Shown: positions 7,930-16,069 of the stretch, one piece after another
Layout: every line of letters begins with the position of its first letter
Position numbering within the stretch: the first letter of the stretch is position 1
Assembly (NCBI GenBank): GCA_902778145.1
Contig: CACYWW010000017.1
Coordinates: 1 to 36,191 of the forward strand
From: an uncultured Ruminococcus sp.
Lineage (GTDB): Bacteria; Bacillota; Clostridia; Oscillospirales; CAG-272
Direction of reading: 5' to 3'
Length of the DNA: 36,191 bases
Program-made: the position numbers and the translations under genes
Notes under the pieces: model-generated
What the model saw: the letters and a program-made list of their open reading frames with translations, nothing else
Told to the model about the DNA's origin: nothing
Database searches by the model: none

Positions 7930-8702
7930 TCTCTGAGCCCCGGCGCGTATTTTGATAGCGAATCGATCTTGGCGCGCAGGTTGTCAAGCACGAACGACCG
8001 TACGTAGTCGTTTGCCGGCGCCTCACAGATCGTCTCCGGCGTATCGAGCTGGCTGATGACGCCGTTGTCCATTATCATTATCCTGTCGGATAACGCGAAC
8101 GCCTCCTCCTGATCGTGCGTTACGTATATCATGGTCGTGCCGAACGACGACTGTATGCTCTTAAGTTCTTTGCGCATCGACAGACGCGTGGCTACGTCGA
8201 GCGCGGACATCGGTTCGTCGAATAAGATTATATCCGGCTGCAGCGCGAGAGTTCTCGCGATAGCGACTCTCTGCTGCTGTCCTCCGGACAGGTTTTTCGG
8301 CATCGCTTTAACGTACTCGGAAAGACCGACCGCCTCGATCATCTGAAGCGCCTTTTCGTGCGCCGTCGGTCTGGTCTCCTTTTTTATCATTAGGGCGTAT
8401 TCCACGTTTTTCACAACGTTCATGTTCTCGAACAGCGCGTAATTCTGAAAAACGATCCCCATCCCGCGCTTGTCCGGCGCGGCGTTCGTGATATCGACAC
8501 CGTCCTTCACGACGGTACCTGTATCGGGATGCAAAAGTCCTATAAGGATACGGAGAAGCGTCGTCTTGCCGCAGCCCGACGGTCCGAGGATGGAGAGGAA
8601 CTCCCCGTCCCTGACCGTAAAGCTCACGCCTCTCAGAACGTCTTTGTCTTTATAACCCTTTGATAAGTCGCTTATAACGAGTTTGTCGTTCAATGATCCC
8701 AT
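7926..8702 (-). CDS. ABC transporter ATP-binding protein
   Basis: This encodes 258 residues with all ATPase motifs: Walker A GPSGCGKTT (about residues 39-47), Q-loop VFQNYALF, signature LSGGQQQR, Walker B IILFDEP followed by MSALD, and the switch histidine in YVTHDQEEA. It belongs to the CysA/PotA/FbpC-like importer ATPases, although the C-terminal regulatory beta domain of longer members is absent. It overlaps the binding-protein gene by 13 bases and the permease gene by 4. Confidence 0.93.
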   Translation of the reverse strand: MGSLNDKLVISDLSKGYKDKDVLRGVSFTVRDGEFLSILGPSGCGKTTLLRILIGLLHPDTGTVVKDGVDITNAAPDKRGMGIVFQNYALFENMNVVKNVEYALMIKKETRPTAHEKALQMIEAVGLSEYVKAMPKNLSGGQQQRVAIARTLALQPDIILFDEPMSALDVATRLSMRKELKSIQSSFGTTMIYVTHDQEEAFALSDRIMIMDNGVISQLDTPETICEAPANDYVRSFVLDNLRAKIDSLSKYAPGLRE

Positions 8703-9676
8703 TTGGCAAGCAGCCTTTCCTTTTCGGCAAGCGTGTCGTCAGACATATTGCCGTATTTGATATTCTCGGGGAAGTTCGCCATCTTTGGCAGATAATCCTT
8801 ATATATCTGCTCCGGCAGGAACTGTTCGTGGTCTCCTTTGCAGAGAGTGGTCGCAAGATAATTGAAAACTTCCATGACAGCGGTACGTCCGGAGCTCTTC
8901 TTGAGCACCGCGTTGCCGAGCAGGCTGTAAGGCGAGCCCTCTTCAAAGAACAGTATCTTCAACTCGTTGTTGCCGCCGTTGATCTTGACGGCCGCCTGAG
9001 CGGTCATGCCGAGACCGACCGCTACTTCGCGCGCGATGAGCGCCGTGACGGGGCCGGAGCCGGATGAAGTGTACTGAAGGATATTCTCGGAGAGCTTATC
9101 GAAATATGCGAAAGCCTCGTCCTCGCCCCACTCGTTCACGAGCTGGCGCAGGAACATGTACCCGGTGCTCGAGGTCTTCGGAGAAGGCATCGAGACGAGC
9201 CCCTTATACTCCGGTTTTAAGAGGTCAGCGTAGCTCTGCGGTTCTGCCAGACCTTTTTCCGCAAGGACCTTCGTGTTTACGATAACACAGCCGCCGTTCC
9301 GGCATTCGGGCGTGTATTTATGGCTTTCCGGAACTATCTCGGGCATGAATTCCGAATAATCGAAATCGGTAAGCTCCGCAAGGTATTCGGAGCATTTTTC
9401 GAGGTACTGATACTCTTCCGACACAAGTATGTCGGCGGAACATTTGTCTTTTTCCTCAATTACCTTTGCAGCTATGACGCTGGTCTTGTTGTATTCTAGG
9501 ACTATTTCGTACTGCGGGAATTTCTTCTTGCATTCTGAAAGATAATATTCGTTTCTGTAATCCTCGCCGCTCGTCCAGATGACGACCTTTTCTTTCTTTG
9601 AGCTGCAACCGGTAAAAACGGCAAAAACCATCACCGCAATGCATACGAGCGCTGTGATCTTTATGATTTTTCTCAT
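8690..9676 (-). CDS. Extracellular solute-binding lipoprotein of the ABC importer
   Basis: This encodes 328 residues. The N-terminus has a lipoprotein signal with lipobox FTGC (Cys24), so the mature protein is anchored on the outer face of the membrane. The body resembles class-1/6 periplasmic binding proteins for ferric iron, thiamine or 2-aminoethylphosphonate: VVIWTSGEDYRNEY, SADILVSEEYQYLEK, GGCVIVNTKVLAEKGL and SYADLLKPEYKGLVSMPSP. A tyrosine pair typical of ferric-binding proteins is not obvious, and the neighbouring cytidylyltransferase favours an organic phosphorus or amine ligand; this is inference. It is the second gene of the operon. Confidence 0.85.
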   Translation of the reverse strand: MRKIIKITALVCIAVMVFAVFTGCSSKKEKVVIWTSGEDYRNEYYLSECKKKFPQYEIVLEYNKTSVIAAKVIEEKDKCSADILVSEEYQYLEKCSEYLAELTDFDYSEFMPEIVPESHKYTPECRNGGCVIVNTKVLAEKGLAEPQSYADLLKPEYKGLVSMPSPKTSSTGYMFLRQLVNEWGEDEAFAYFDKLSENILQYTSSGSGPVTALIAREVAVGLGMTAQAAVKINGGNNELKILFFEEGSPYSLLGNAVLKKSSGRTAVMEVFNYLATTLCKGDHEQFLPEQIYKDYLPKMANFPENIKYGNMSDDTLAEKERLLAKWDH

Positions 9677-9693
9677 TTTCTATATCCTCCGTG

Positions 9694-10590
9694 TCAGATA
9701 TCATATGTTTTATCTATCGTCTTCAATTCCTTGAAGGTATCTATCTCGACTATATCGCTGTCGAAGCATTCCTTGACCTCTACGGCATAGTGCTCTTTTC
9801 TGTACACTAACGGGACCTGTTCCCAGTAACGCTCCTTGCCTCCAGGAGATCCGTAAACGTCGGCGATATCCTGACTGAGCTTGTGTCCGTCAACCTCGTT
9901 CCAGTAAGAGATGCCGACCATCTGCCAGATGTCTTCACCCTCTCCGCCGACCTTTTCTTCTACGATAACACCGTCTTTTACGCGGAAGCACCAGTCGTCC
10001 GAGCGGTCTTTTTTTATGGCGAGAAAATCAGAGCTGTAATGGTATTTCGTGATGATGCGCGGATTGCTTATGAGAAGATCCGCCTCGAACACGTAGGCGT
10101 TCGACAGCATATATCTCGCCACGAGAGACGAGCTTATGTTGTTCGCCTCGTTGAACGCAGGATTTTCGAGAAATCTTATCATCGGGTATTTGTAAAGCAG
10201 CTGGTCAAACTGCTCCGCCAAATATCCGCGAACGATGTATATCTCGTTTATCCCCGCCTCAAGGCATGCGTCGATGAGCCGGTCTATGATCCTGACGCCG
10301 TGTACGCGGACAAGCGGCTTCGGGGTGTTGAACGTGATCGGCGCGAGACGCGAGCCGAAGCCCGCCGCGATGAAGATCGCTCGCTTCGCTCTGTACGGCT
10401 CGAGCGCGGTGAACCCGGCGTTCGTTATCTTTCCTTCGGAAAGGTACCCCGCCTCCGTCAGCTCCTTCACGACTCTGTTTATCGTCCCGAGAGAATGTCC
10501 CGTCGCCTTTTCAAGCTCACGCTGGGTCATCTGTGAATTGACTTCCGCCGCGGCAACGAGTATATCGAATTGTTTTCTTGTAAGCTCCAT
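9694..10590 (-). CDS. Winged-helix domain fused to LicC/PntC-like cytidylyltransferase
   Basis: This encodes 298 residues from the ATG at 10590, chosen because AACGGAG lies 8 bases ahead; an upstream TTG would bury that site. Residues 1-66 form a MarR-like winged helix (MTQRELEKATGHSLGTINRV as the recognition helix region, then the wing SEGKITNAGF). Residues 69-298 form a nucleotidyltransferase with AAGFGSRLAPIT (75-86) and PKPLV (90-94), plus an acidic pair in VFEADLLI and GISYWNEVDG. These match LicC (CTP:phosphocholine) and PntC (CTP:2-aminoethylphosphonate) enzymes. It leads the operon of the ABC importer. The fusion may let the enzyme sense its substrate or control its own promoter. Choice between the two substrates is not possible here. 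Confidence 0.82.
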   Translation of the reverse strand: MELTRKQFDILVAAAEVNSQMTQRELEKATGHSLGTINRVVKELTEAGYLSEGKITNAGFTALEPYRAKRAIFIAAGFGSRLAPITFNTPKPLVRVHGVRIIDRLIDACLEAGINEIYIVRGYLAEQFDQLLYKYPMIRFLENPAFNEANNISSSLVARYMLSNAYVFEADLLISNPRIITKYHYSSDFLAIKKDRSDDWCFRVKDGVIVEEKVGGEGEDIWQMVGISYWNEVDGHKLSQDIADVYGSPGGKERYWEQVPLVYRKEHYAVEVKECFDSDIVEIDTFKELKTIDKTYDI

Positions 10591-10619
10591 TTCAAAGTCT
10601 CCGTTCAAATGTTCATTTA

Positions 10620-10660
10620 TTCGGACAAGCCCCGCCGTCTTCTTGGGACCTTGTTCCGAA
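10620..10660 (-). promoter_or_regulatory. Inverted repeat in the leader of the LicC/PntC-like operon
   Basis: Between promoter and start codon the minus-strand transcript contains TTCGG-A-ACAAG and, 20 bases later, CTTGTCCGAA. This is an imperfect 10-bp stem with one bulge and possible inner CCC/GGG pairs. No T-run follows. It may be an operator or a leader RNA structure, perhaps the target of the winged-helix domain encoded just downstream. Confidence 0.4.
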
Positions 10661-10691
10661 TTTCAAGTCAAGCGACACGTTTGTGAACAAC

Positions 10692-10720
10692 ATTATACGC
10701 ACTTTGAACGCAAACGTCAA
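10692..10720 (-). promoter_or_regulatory. Sigma-A promoter of the LicC/PntC-ABC operon
   Basis: On the minus strand TTGACG (10715-10720), 17 bases, then a perfect TATAAT (10692-10697). The leader to the ATG at 10590 is about 95 bases long. Confidence 0.8.
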
Positions 10721-10782
10721 CCCCCGAACGTCTTATTTAACATTAAAAGCACATTTTTTTAACACAATCTCACCATTTGAAC

Positions 10783-10819
10783 AAAAAAACAGCCCCTGCC
10801 GTAAGCAGAGGCTGTTTTT
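10783..10819 (-). terminator. Terminator of the secreted-protein operon
   Basis: Ten bases after the stop of the metallophosphatase gene, AAAACAGCCTCTGC and GCAGGGGCTGTTTT form a strong stem (one G-U pair, short loop) followed by a T-run on the minus strand. It has an A-run on the other arm and could also work on the plus strand. Confidence 0.9.
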
Positions 10820-10827
10820 CACCTTGT

Positions 10828-13722
10828 TCAATTATACGTGACAGAAGCGATGTTTTCGATCAGTATCTCGTTGTCTGTTTTGAAGAACTTGTTCTCAACT
10901 GTGGAGAAATACTCTATCGAAACGGTTTTTCCGTTGTTTGAAAAATGAAGCAGCGCCACAAGTCCGGACGCCCGGTTGTAATAATCGGTATGCTGCGGGT
11001 TTATCAGGCAGCACGTCACGACGTTCCCGTTTTCTCCCGTCATCTGACTGACGACCACCTCATTGCTCGGATCGTGTCCGCAGAGGACAAGGACTATGTT
11101 CTTATGCTTTGATACGAATTTGTCCCACATCTCGTCGCAGTTGTTGAAGCCCTCGTCACAGCGCGGCGGGCAGATATCGTTCTCATCTATCGTTGTCCCG
11201 TCGTGGAACAGAAACGCGTGCGTCGCTATGATCACGTTATCGTCCGGGTACTGTTCAACTATCCCGGACGCCCATTCAAGCACGTCATCGTCCGGCCCGT
11301 AATCGAGACAGAGAAGCAGATACGGTACGCCGCACACGGTGAAGCGCTTGTAAGTGTGATGCGGTGTTCCGTCGTAGCTTCCGTCGTACTGTTTTCCGTA
11401 AGTCTCGTTATCAAAGTACTTGCCGAACATCAGCTCCTTTGTCGCGACGGCGTCTTCCGTCCTCGCATAGTGGTCGTGATTGCCTCTTACCACCGTATAC
11501 GGGACCTTGCCGTCGAGCCTGTACACCTCGCTGCTGACGATCTCCCACTGCTCGTCTATATTGTCTTCCGTCATATCTCCGAGTCCGATAACACGCTCTA
11601 TTTTCAGTCTTTCGAGATTGTCAAGAATAAAATCGTAAATGCAGTGGACTTTATCCGGATTCAGTTTTACGAGAGACTGGGTGTCGCCTATGCAGGCAAA
11701 CGTGTAATCATAGCTCTCCGGGTCATCGAAATCCTTATCGTAGTAATACGGGACCAGGACGTTTTTTGCGGCGCTTCTGTCCTCGTCGGATTCTTCAAAA
11801 TCAAACGACAGCATAAGCGACGGGTCAGACGTGTCGATCCTGTTTATGTCTTCTTTGATCTGCTCCGCCGTCCTGTACCCGGAGAAAAGGTTCACCGTGC
11901 AGATCCCGCCGTTCCTGAACCACCAGCTGTTATCCGTGCGGTTGTCTCCGCCTATAGAAAACGGGTACGGCGTGAGCTCCGGCAGATATCCGCAATGGGC
12001 TTTTTTGAGCATCAGCTCGCCGTTCAGATATCCGTAAACGTACGTATCGTCTATTGAAAACGCGACGTGTACACGTCCTTTTCCGAGGATCCTGACGGGT
12101 ATCGTGTACTGATCCTGATGATCGTGATCGTATCTCAGGCACAGGCTCGGATTCCCGTTGAGATAGACGCGGAACGTTATACCGGGTACGTACGCATCGT
12201 TGTAATTACCTATGATCGTGCATCCCTTTTTGTTCGACACGTCGGCGTTCGTCTCGATCAGGGCCTCATACGTCAACGGCACGCGATCGAAATTGTCCGT
12301 AAGTGAATAGCGGTCAGAACTGTCCGTTCCGGAAAAGCCCGATCTTTCGCGTTTCAGATCCTTGCCGTACGGTCCGAGATCCCTGACGCTGTCCGCCGTG
12401 TCGAAAACGTATGCGCTCAGAAGCATCGGGTCTGACGTATCCACGCCACAGCGCGCGTCGCGCGCGATGCTGTCGCCATCTCTTACCCCTTCATAAACCG
12501 ACAGCGAGTACACGGTGCCTTTGAAATACTGTGCGTTCCCGTTCCTGCAGTCTCCGCCGATCATCATCCTGTCACACATGGCCGGGACGTCGCAGGTCAT
12601 CTCTTTCTCTTCCTTGAGCGCTCCATCAACGTAAAGCCGGCATACGCCGTCTTTTCCGGGAAGCGTCACCGCGATATGCTTTATTCCGTCACCCCGGATA
12701 TCTGTATCGAAATAAATATTGACCGGGGTCGAATTCCCGTCGGAAATGTACAACCTCAGCTTTCCGCCGTTGTAAGCCTCGACGTTGACCGTACCTCCGC
12801 CCGTACCGTAGTTTCCGAATATGACCCCTCCGCGTAGGGTGACGGACGTGGGAAGGCTGATCGCAGCCTCGACCGTCACGGGAGACGCGGTATAGAAATA
12901 GGGTACGTTCAGGTGATCGTCCGCCGTAAAGCGTATCCCCTCGAGCGAGTCCATCCGTTTGACGGCCGCGCTCACGGTTATGTCGCGGTCAACGGTCAGC
13001 TCTAATTCCGGGCCTGTCCCCAGAACGCTGCCTTCCTCGTCCGTCCAGACGATCAGAGCGGCGGTTGCGTCAACATCCGCGTAAAGCGTCTGCACCGACC
13101 CTTCTTTATACAAGCCGTATGAAAATCCGTCGGACAGGTGCGCGTTTTCAAGCCGTACGTCATAAAACGTTTCGTTTGCGAGCGTGTCTGTCCTGTGATC
13201 GAATTTCAGCTGCGCCATCGCGCCGTACTGACGGAGCGAAGCGGCGAGATCTCTGTTTATCTGCGAGCCGTCTTTTCCGAGCCCGTTCAGAAACTTCAGA
13301 GCGGAATATTTCACCGGCTTGCTGTATATCTCCTCAGACCCTATCTTCGCATACGCGCGGCAGAAAAGCTCGTCGGTCAGGTTTTTCGGCGCTATCCCGT
13401 CCGAATAGAAGACTTCATAGGGCTTGCCGCCGATTTTTGCCTGTCCTTTTGAGCTTGCGGAATACAATTCCGTACCCTTGATATAGCCGTCCGTTCTGAA
13501 CTCGTCCCAGAACAGCAGGGTTATATCCGTGGTTTTCGGATCTATACCGCTATGAGACACGGCGTAAACGATAAAAGTGCTCTCGGCATATGAAAGGTTG
13601 TAGTAATCAACACTGAGCTCCGGCGTCTCCTCCGCGGCAGGCGTATCCGCCGCGGATACGAGTACGAACGGTATCAGGATAAGTACGAGCACCGCGCACC
13701 GCAGTATTTTGCTTTTGTTCAT
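10828..13722 (-). CDS. Secreted LamG-LamG-metallophosphatase protein with shared N-terminal module
   Basis: This encodes 964 residues. A signal peptide (1-25, hydrophobic CAVLVLILIPFVLVSA) is followed by an N-terminal module (about 35-256) homologous to the one in the giant protein at 16070-22567; both contain FYSDGIAPKNL and a KFDHxTDxLA block. Two concanavalin/LamG-like domains follow (about 262-445 and 465-650; FKGTVYSLSVYEG, SIGGDNR). The C-terminal calcineurin-like phosphatase (673-940) has GDTQ (D680), GLGDMTED (D716), RGNHDH (N748, H749), THAF (H835) and CGHD (H883). The usual His after the first Asp is Gln, a change I recall from other bacterial members. It has no LPXTG, SLH or dockerin sequence. 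It is the last gene of the operon; no strong ribosome binding site is visible. Confidence 0.85.
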   Translation of the reverse strand: MNKSKILRCAVLVLILIPFVLVSAADTPAAEETPELSVDYYNLSYAESTFIVYAVSHSGIDPKTTDITLLFWDEFRTDGYIKGTELYSASSKGQAKIGGKPYEVFYSDGIAPKNLTDELFCRAYAKIGSEEIYSKPVKYSALKFLNGLGKDGSQINRDLAASLRQYGAMAQLKFDHRTDTLANETFYDVRLENAHLSDGFSYGLYKEGSVQTLYADVDATAALIVWTDEEGSVLGTGPELELTVDRDITVSAAVKRMDSLEGIRFTADDHLNVPYFYTASPVTVEAAISLPTSVTLRGGVIFGNYGTGGGTVNVEAYNGGKLRLYISDGNSTPVNIYFDTDIRGDGIKHIAVTLPGKDGVCRLYVDGALKEEKEMTCDVPAMCDRMMIGGDCRNGNAQYFKGTVYSLSVYEGVRDGDSIARDARCGVDTSDPMLLSAYVFDTADSVRDLGPYGKDLKRERSGFSGTDSSDRYSLTDNFDRVPLTYEALIETNADVSNKKGCTIIGNYNDAYVPGITFRVYLNGNPSLCLRYDHDHQDQYTIPVRILGKGRVHVAFSIDDTYVYGYLNGELMLKKAHCGYLPELTPYPFSIGGDNRTDNSWWFRNGGICTVNLFSGYRTAEQIKEDINRIDTSDPSLMLSFDFEESDEDRSAAKNVLVPYYYDKDFDDPESYDYTFACIGDTQSLVKLNPDKVHCIYDFILDNLERLKIERVIGLGDMTEDNIDEQWEIVSSEVYRLDGKVPYTVVRGNHDHYARTEDAVATKELMFGKYFDNETYGKQYDGSYDGTPHHTYKRFTVCGVPYLLLCLDYGPDDDVLEWASGIVEQYPDDNVIIATHAFLFHDGTTIDENDICPPRCDEGFNNCDEMWDKFVSKHKNIVLVLCGHDPSNEVVVSQMTGENGNVVTCCLINPQHTDYYNRASGLVALLHFSNNGKTVSIEYFSTVENKFFKTDNEILIENIASVTYN

Positions 13723-13731
13723 ATGATCTCA

Positions 13732-13790
13732 GCGGACCGTGTCCGCGCTCCTTGCAGAATTGTCAGCGGGAAGCTTGTACTCCGGCTTCC
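13732..13790 (-). other. Two intergenic hairpins between the 42-residue peptide and metallophosphatase genes
   Basis: GGAAGC/GCTTCC with a 10-base loop (13769-13790) and the perfect GCGGAC-CGT-GTCCGC (13732-13746) sit in the 77-base gap. They have no T-run. They could stabilise the upstream peptide mRNA or lower translation of the downstream gene; this is inference. Confidence 0.4.
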
Positions 13791-13799
13791 GTCAGGTGT

Positions 13800-13928
13800 T
13801 TACGACTGCCAGTCGCCCCAGTCGACGTTGTCGTCGGTGACGGATCCGGTCACTACGTCCGCAGCGTCAAATTCGATCAGCTCGATCTCGGCTTTGACGT
13901 ATTCTTTCTTTTCTTTGACGTTATTCAT
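13800..13928 (-). CDS. 42-residue peptide with tail DDNVDWGDWQS
   Basis: This gene begins MNNVKEKKEYVKAEIELIEF, continues DAADVVTGSVT, and ends DDNVDWGDWQS. A full AGGAGG lies 6 bases ahead of the ATG, the best site in this operon, so translation is likely. It has no signal peptide or membrane segment. The front half resembles a pattern I recall from small Clostridia peptides (x-PEIE-hydrophobic-x-FDAEDVI-x-T/S), not verified by search. The last eleven residues match the end of the lipoprotein encoded immediately upstream (DDNVDWDAWQT) at nine positions, and the DNA there is also alike. It could be a modified-peptide precursor, an exported signal, or a partner that carries a shared recognition tail; none is proven. 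Confidence 0.75.
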   Translation of the reverse strand: MNNVKEKKEYVKAEIELIEFDAADVVTGSVTDDNVDWGDWQS

Positions 13929-13957
13929 AATGTTCCTCCTGTCTTTCAGGCAGACCG

Positions 13958-14398
13958 TCACGTCTGCCACGCATCCCAGTCGACGTTATCGTCATACGGG
14001 TGTTCTTCCGTTTCTTTTTCGGTCGATGAGGAAGTCTCATCTTTTATTTTTTCCGTAGATGTCACAGGCTCGGTGTCGGGCGCTCCGGTCGTCTGTACTC
14101 CGGTCGTCTGCATGTCCTCAGACGTTTCTCCGGCGCTTACGGGCGTCTGTCCGTCGGTGTCCGCGGCCCCGGTCCGGTCTTCACCGTCTGTTTCGGTCGA
14201 AGACGGTCCCACGGCAGTGATCGCCGCACCCGTTTTATCCGTCTGTTCCGCGATACCCGTGTCCTTCGCGGAGGAAACGGGGACGTCCCCTCCGCGGCAC
14301 GACGCGAGCGTCAGCACTACGGCGGCGAGGATCGGGGCGAGGAGCCTGTCAGATCGCGCCGTACGTCGTTGCATGGCCGAACGTTGTGTAGAAATCAT
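13958..14398 (-). CDS. Small Ser/Thr-rich lipoprotein ending in DDNVDWDAWQT
   Basis: This encodes 146 residues. A basic N-terminus and hydrophobic stretch end in the lipobox LASC (Cys34), predicting a lipid-anchored extracellular protein. The mature part (about 35-130) is low-complexity, rich in Thr, Ser, Glu, Asp and Gly, and has no recognised domain: a probable flexible stalk. It ends with YDDNVDWDAWQT, almost the same tail as the 42-residue peptide that follows 29 bases later. The reading frame overlaps the end of the phospholipase-D-like gene by 50 bases. An internal ATG at 14374 gives a 26-residue lipoprotein signal and is equally plausible; neither start has a strong ribosome binding site, so translational coupling is likely. 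Confidence 0.75.
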   Translation of the reverse strand: MISTQRSAMQRRTARSDRLLAPILAAVVLTLASCRGGDVPVSSAKDTGIAEQTDKTGAAITAVGPSSTETDGEDRTGAADTDGQTPVSAGETSEDMQTTGVQTTGAPDTEPVTSTEKIKDETSSSTEKETEEHPYDDNVDWDAWQT

Positions 14399-16046
14399 GG
14401 TTTTCTTCGGTCTCTTTTATAACGAGAACGCTGTTTGTCCTCTGCCAGAACGGGCCCACGCCGAAGTTGGCGGAGCTTATTATGGAAACGTATTTCCGCT
14501 CCCCGTCCTTCTCATAGGACATTACGATGTCCTTTGAGTGGAGGTACTTGTTCAGGTTTTTGTTGACGTATTTGAATCCTATGTCCTTGCCGACCACGAG
14601 GTCGTTATACCTGCTTTCGGAGAAGGATTCGAAATGCATGTAAATACGGTTTTCGGGGCTTTTGTTTCTGTGGAACGCCTCGCAGATGATATCTTCGAAC
14701 GTATACTCGAAGAAATTCGTACATGAGTTGTACGGCATGTTCCACGTGAACACTATGGGACCGGTGGAAGCCGCCATTTCCGAAAGATACTTGGCATACG
14801 GGTTGTGCACTGTGTCCCAAACCATCACCGCGCCGGGAAGCGGCGTGAAGCACATTTCGAAGATACTGTCCGTATCGCTTCCGAGATAGACGAGCTTTTC
14901 GTCCTCGGGGATCGTGTCCCCCTGTCCTTCACGGATCAGATCGATCTGTTCCGTCTGACGGCATCTGATCAGATCGCGGAAACGCGGAAGATCGTCTCTT
15001 CTCCTGTAATCCGAAATAAGATCGAGGTAATTCTTTGTCACGTTCACGAGCGCCGCGTGATCCGATATGACAACTCCGGACTGAGAGCCTGTATTGCCGT
15101 TGCGTCCTTTATAGTCGTTTTCGTCAAGATTTGACGACGTGAGGAAGATGCTCGGTCCGTGTTCGACTCCGTCCTTGTCAAGATAATTCGAGACGATCGT
15201 CGTCTTTATATGATTCATATCGGCGCCTCTCGCGTCGACGTCCCAGCCGACGTGAGCGAAGTTGAAGAAATCCGAGACCTTCTTTCCGTTTGCGTACTCG
15301 CTGTAACACGCCCTGTTCATCGAGCCGTTGAAATACGTCACGTGAGAGAGATTCGATTTATAAGCATAGTGCTTTTCCGCGGTTTCGGAATACTGATTCG
15401 TACCGTACGAATCGAGCTGTGTGACTGCCGTCACATGTATCCCCATTCTCGCGGCTTCTACGAGCATGAATGAAATGCGGATGAAGCCGTGGTCGTCATA
15501 TTCGCGGTCGAACAGCGATCTCATGTATCCGAAGTAACGGCTGTTTCTGTCTACGCAGACAGACGCAGTGACCGAGGTCCGGTATGACGAAAAGTACAGG
15601 AACATCTCCTCTTCCGGGTGTCTTACCTTGTACTGTATGCACTGATATATGAGTATTCCCTGTGCAAAGTTCGGGTCGTCTATCGAATCGCCCGGGTCGC
15701 GGTTGAGGCTGTCGACCGTTACGGTCTTTCCGTTGATATTCGCATACGTCGCTGTGCCGAGGCTTGAGAAGTTCGATCTGTTTTCCGATACGGGAAGCTG
15801 ATCGAACCACATATCGATCGACGTCTCGTTGTCAAGCGAGTACACGTTGTCCATGTAGTTGTTGAAGAACGGCGAGTCGCTCGTATAAGAATGTTTTATA
15901 ACGTTAGCTGCCGCCGCTTTTGACGGGGCAAGCAGCAATATGCTGCCTGCCACCGCGAAGAGCGCGAGCGCGACTGCCGTCACGCTTCTGAACACACGCT
16001 TTTTCACGGCTTTTCCGTCACTGTTTTTGTTTTCTGCTTTTTTCAT
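14349..16046 (-). CDS. Secreted phospholipase-D-fold protein with altered HKD motifs
   Basis: This encodes 565 residues with a signal sequence (about 18-47, ALALFAVAGSILLLAPSKAAAA). Two half-sites of the phospholipase D fold can be seen. The first is H279-x-K281 followed by TSSN (303-306). The second is H503-x-K505 followed by SSAN (524-527), with FG next. In both the Asp that normally follows four residues after the Lys is Ser (S286, S510), while His, Lys and Asn are kept. Such a protein would be expected to act on phosphodiesters outside the cell, but the double substitution makes activity uncertain. It starts 23 bases after the giant beta-helix gene stops and overlaps the lipoprotein gene. 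Confidence 0.75.
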   Translation of the reverse strand: MKKAENKNSDGKAVKKRVFRSVTAVALALFAVAGSILLLAPSKAAAANVIKHSYTSDSPFFNNYMDNVYSLDNETSIDMWFDQLPVSENRSNFSSLGTATYANINGKTVTVDSLNRDPGDSIDDPNFAQGILIYQCIQYKVRHPEEEMFLYFSSYRTSVTASVCVDRNSRYFGYMRSLFDREYDDHGFIRISFMLVEAARMGIHVTAVTQLDSYGTNQYSETAEKHYAYKSNLSHVTYFNGSMNRACYSEYANGKKVSDFFNFAHVGWDVDARGADMNHIKTTIVSNYLDKDGVEHGPSIFLTSSNLDENDYKGRNGNTGSQSGVVISDHAALVNVTKNYLDLISDYRRRDDLPRFRDLIRCRQTEQIDLIREGQGDTIPEDEKLVYLGSDTDSIFEMCFTPLPGAVMVWDTVHNPYAKYLSEMAASTGPIVFTWNMPYNSCTNFFEYTFEDIICEAFHRNKSPENRIYMHFESFSESRYNDLVVGKDIGFKYVNKNLNKYLHSKDIVMSYEKDGERKYVSIISSANFGVGPFWQRTNSVLVIKETEENHDFYTTFGHATTYGAI

Positions 16047-16069
16047 TTTTGCACTCCTGTCCGGTCGTA

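Noticed and set aside
13800-13928. Definite RiPP precursor call for the 42-residue peptide
   Set aside because: No radical SAM, lanthipeptide, cyclodehydratase or peptidase-transporter gene is in the window, so modification is unproven; reported as an unknown peptide instead.
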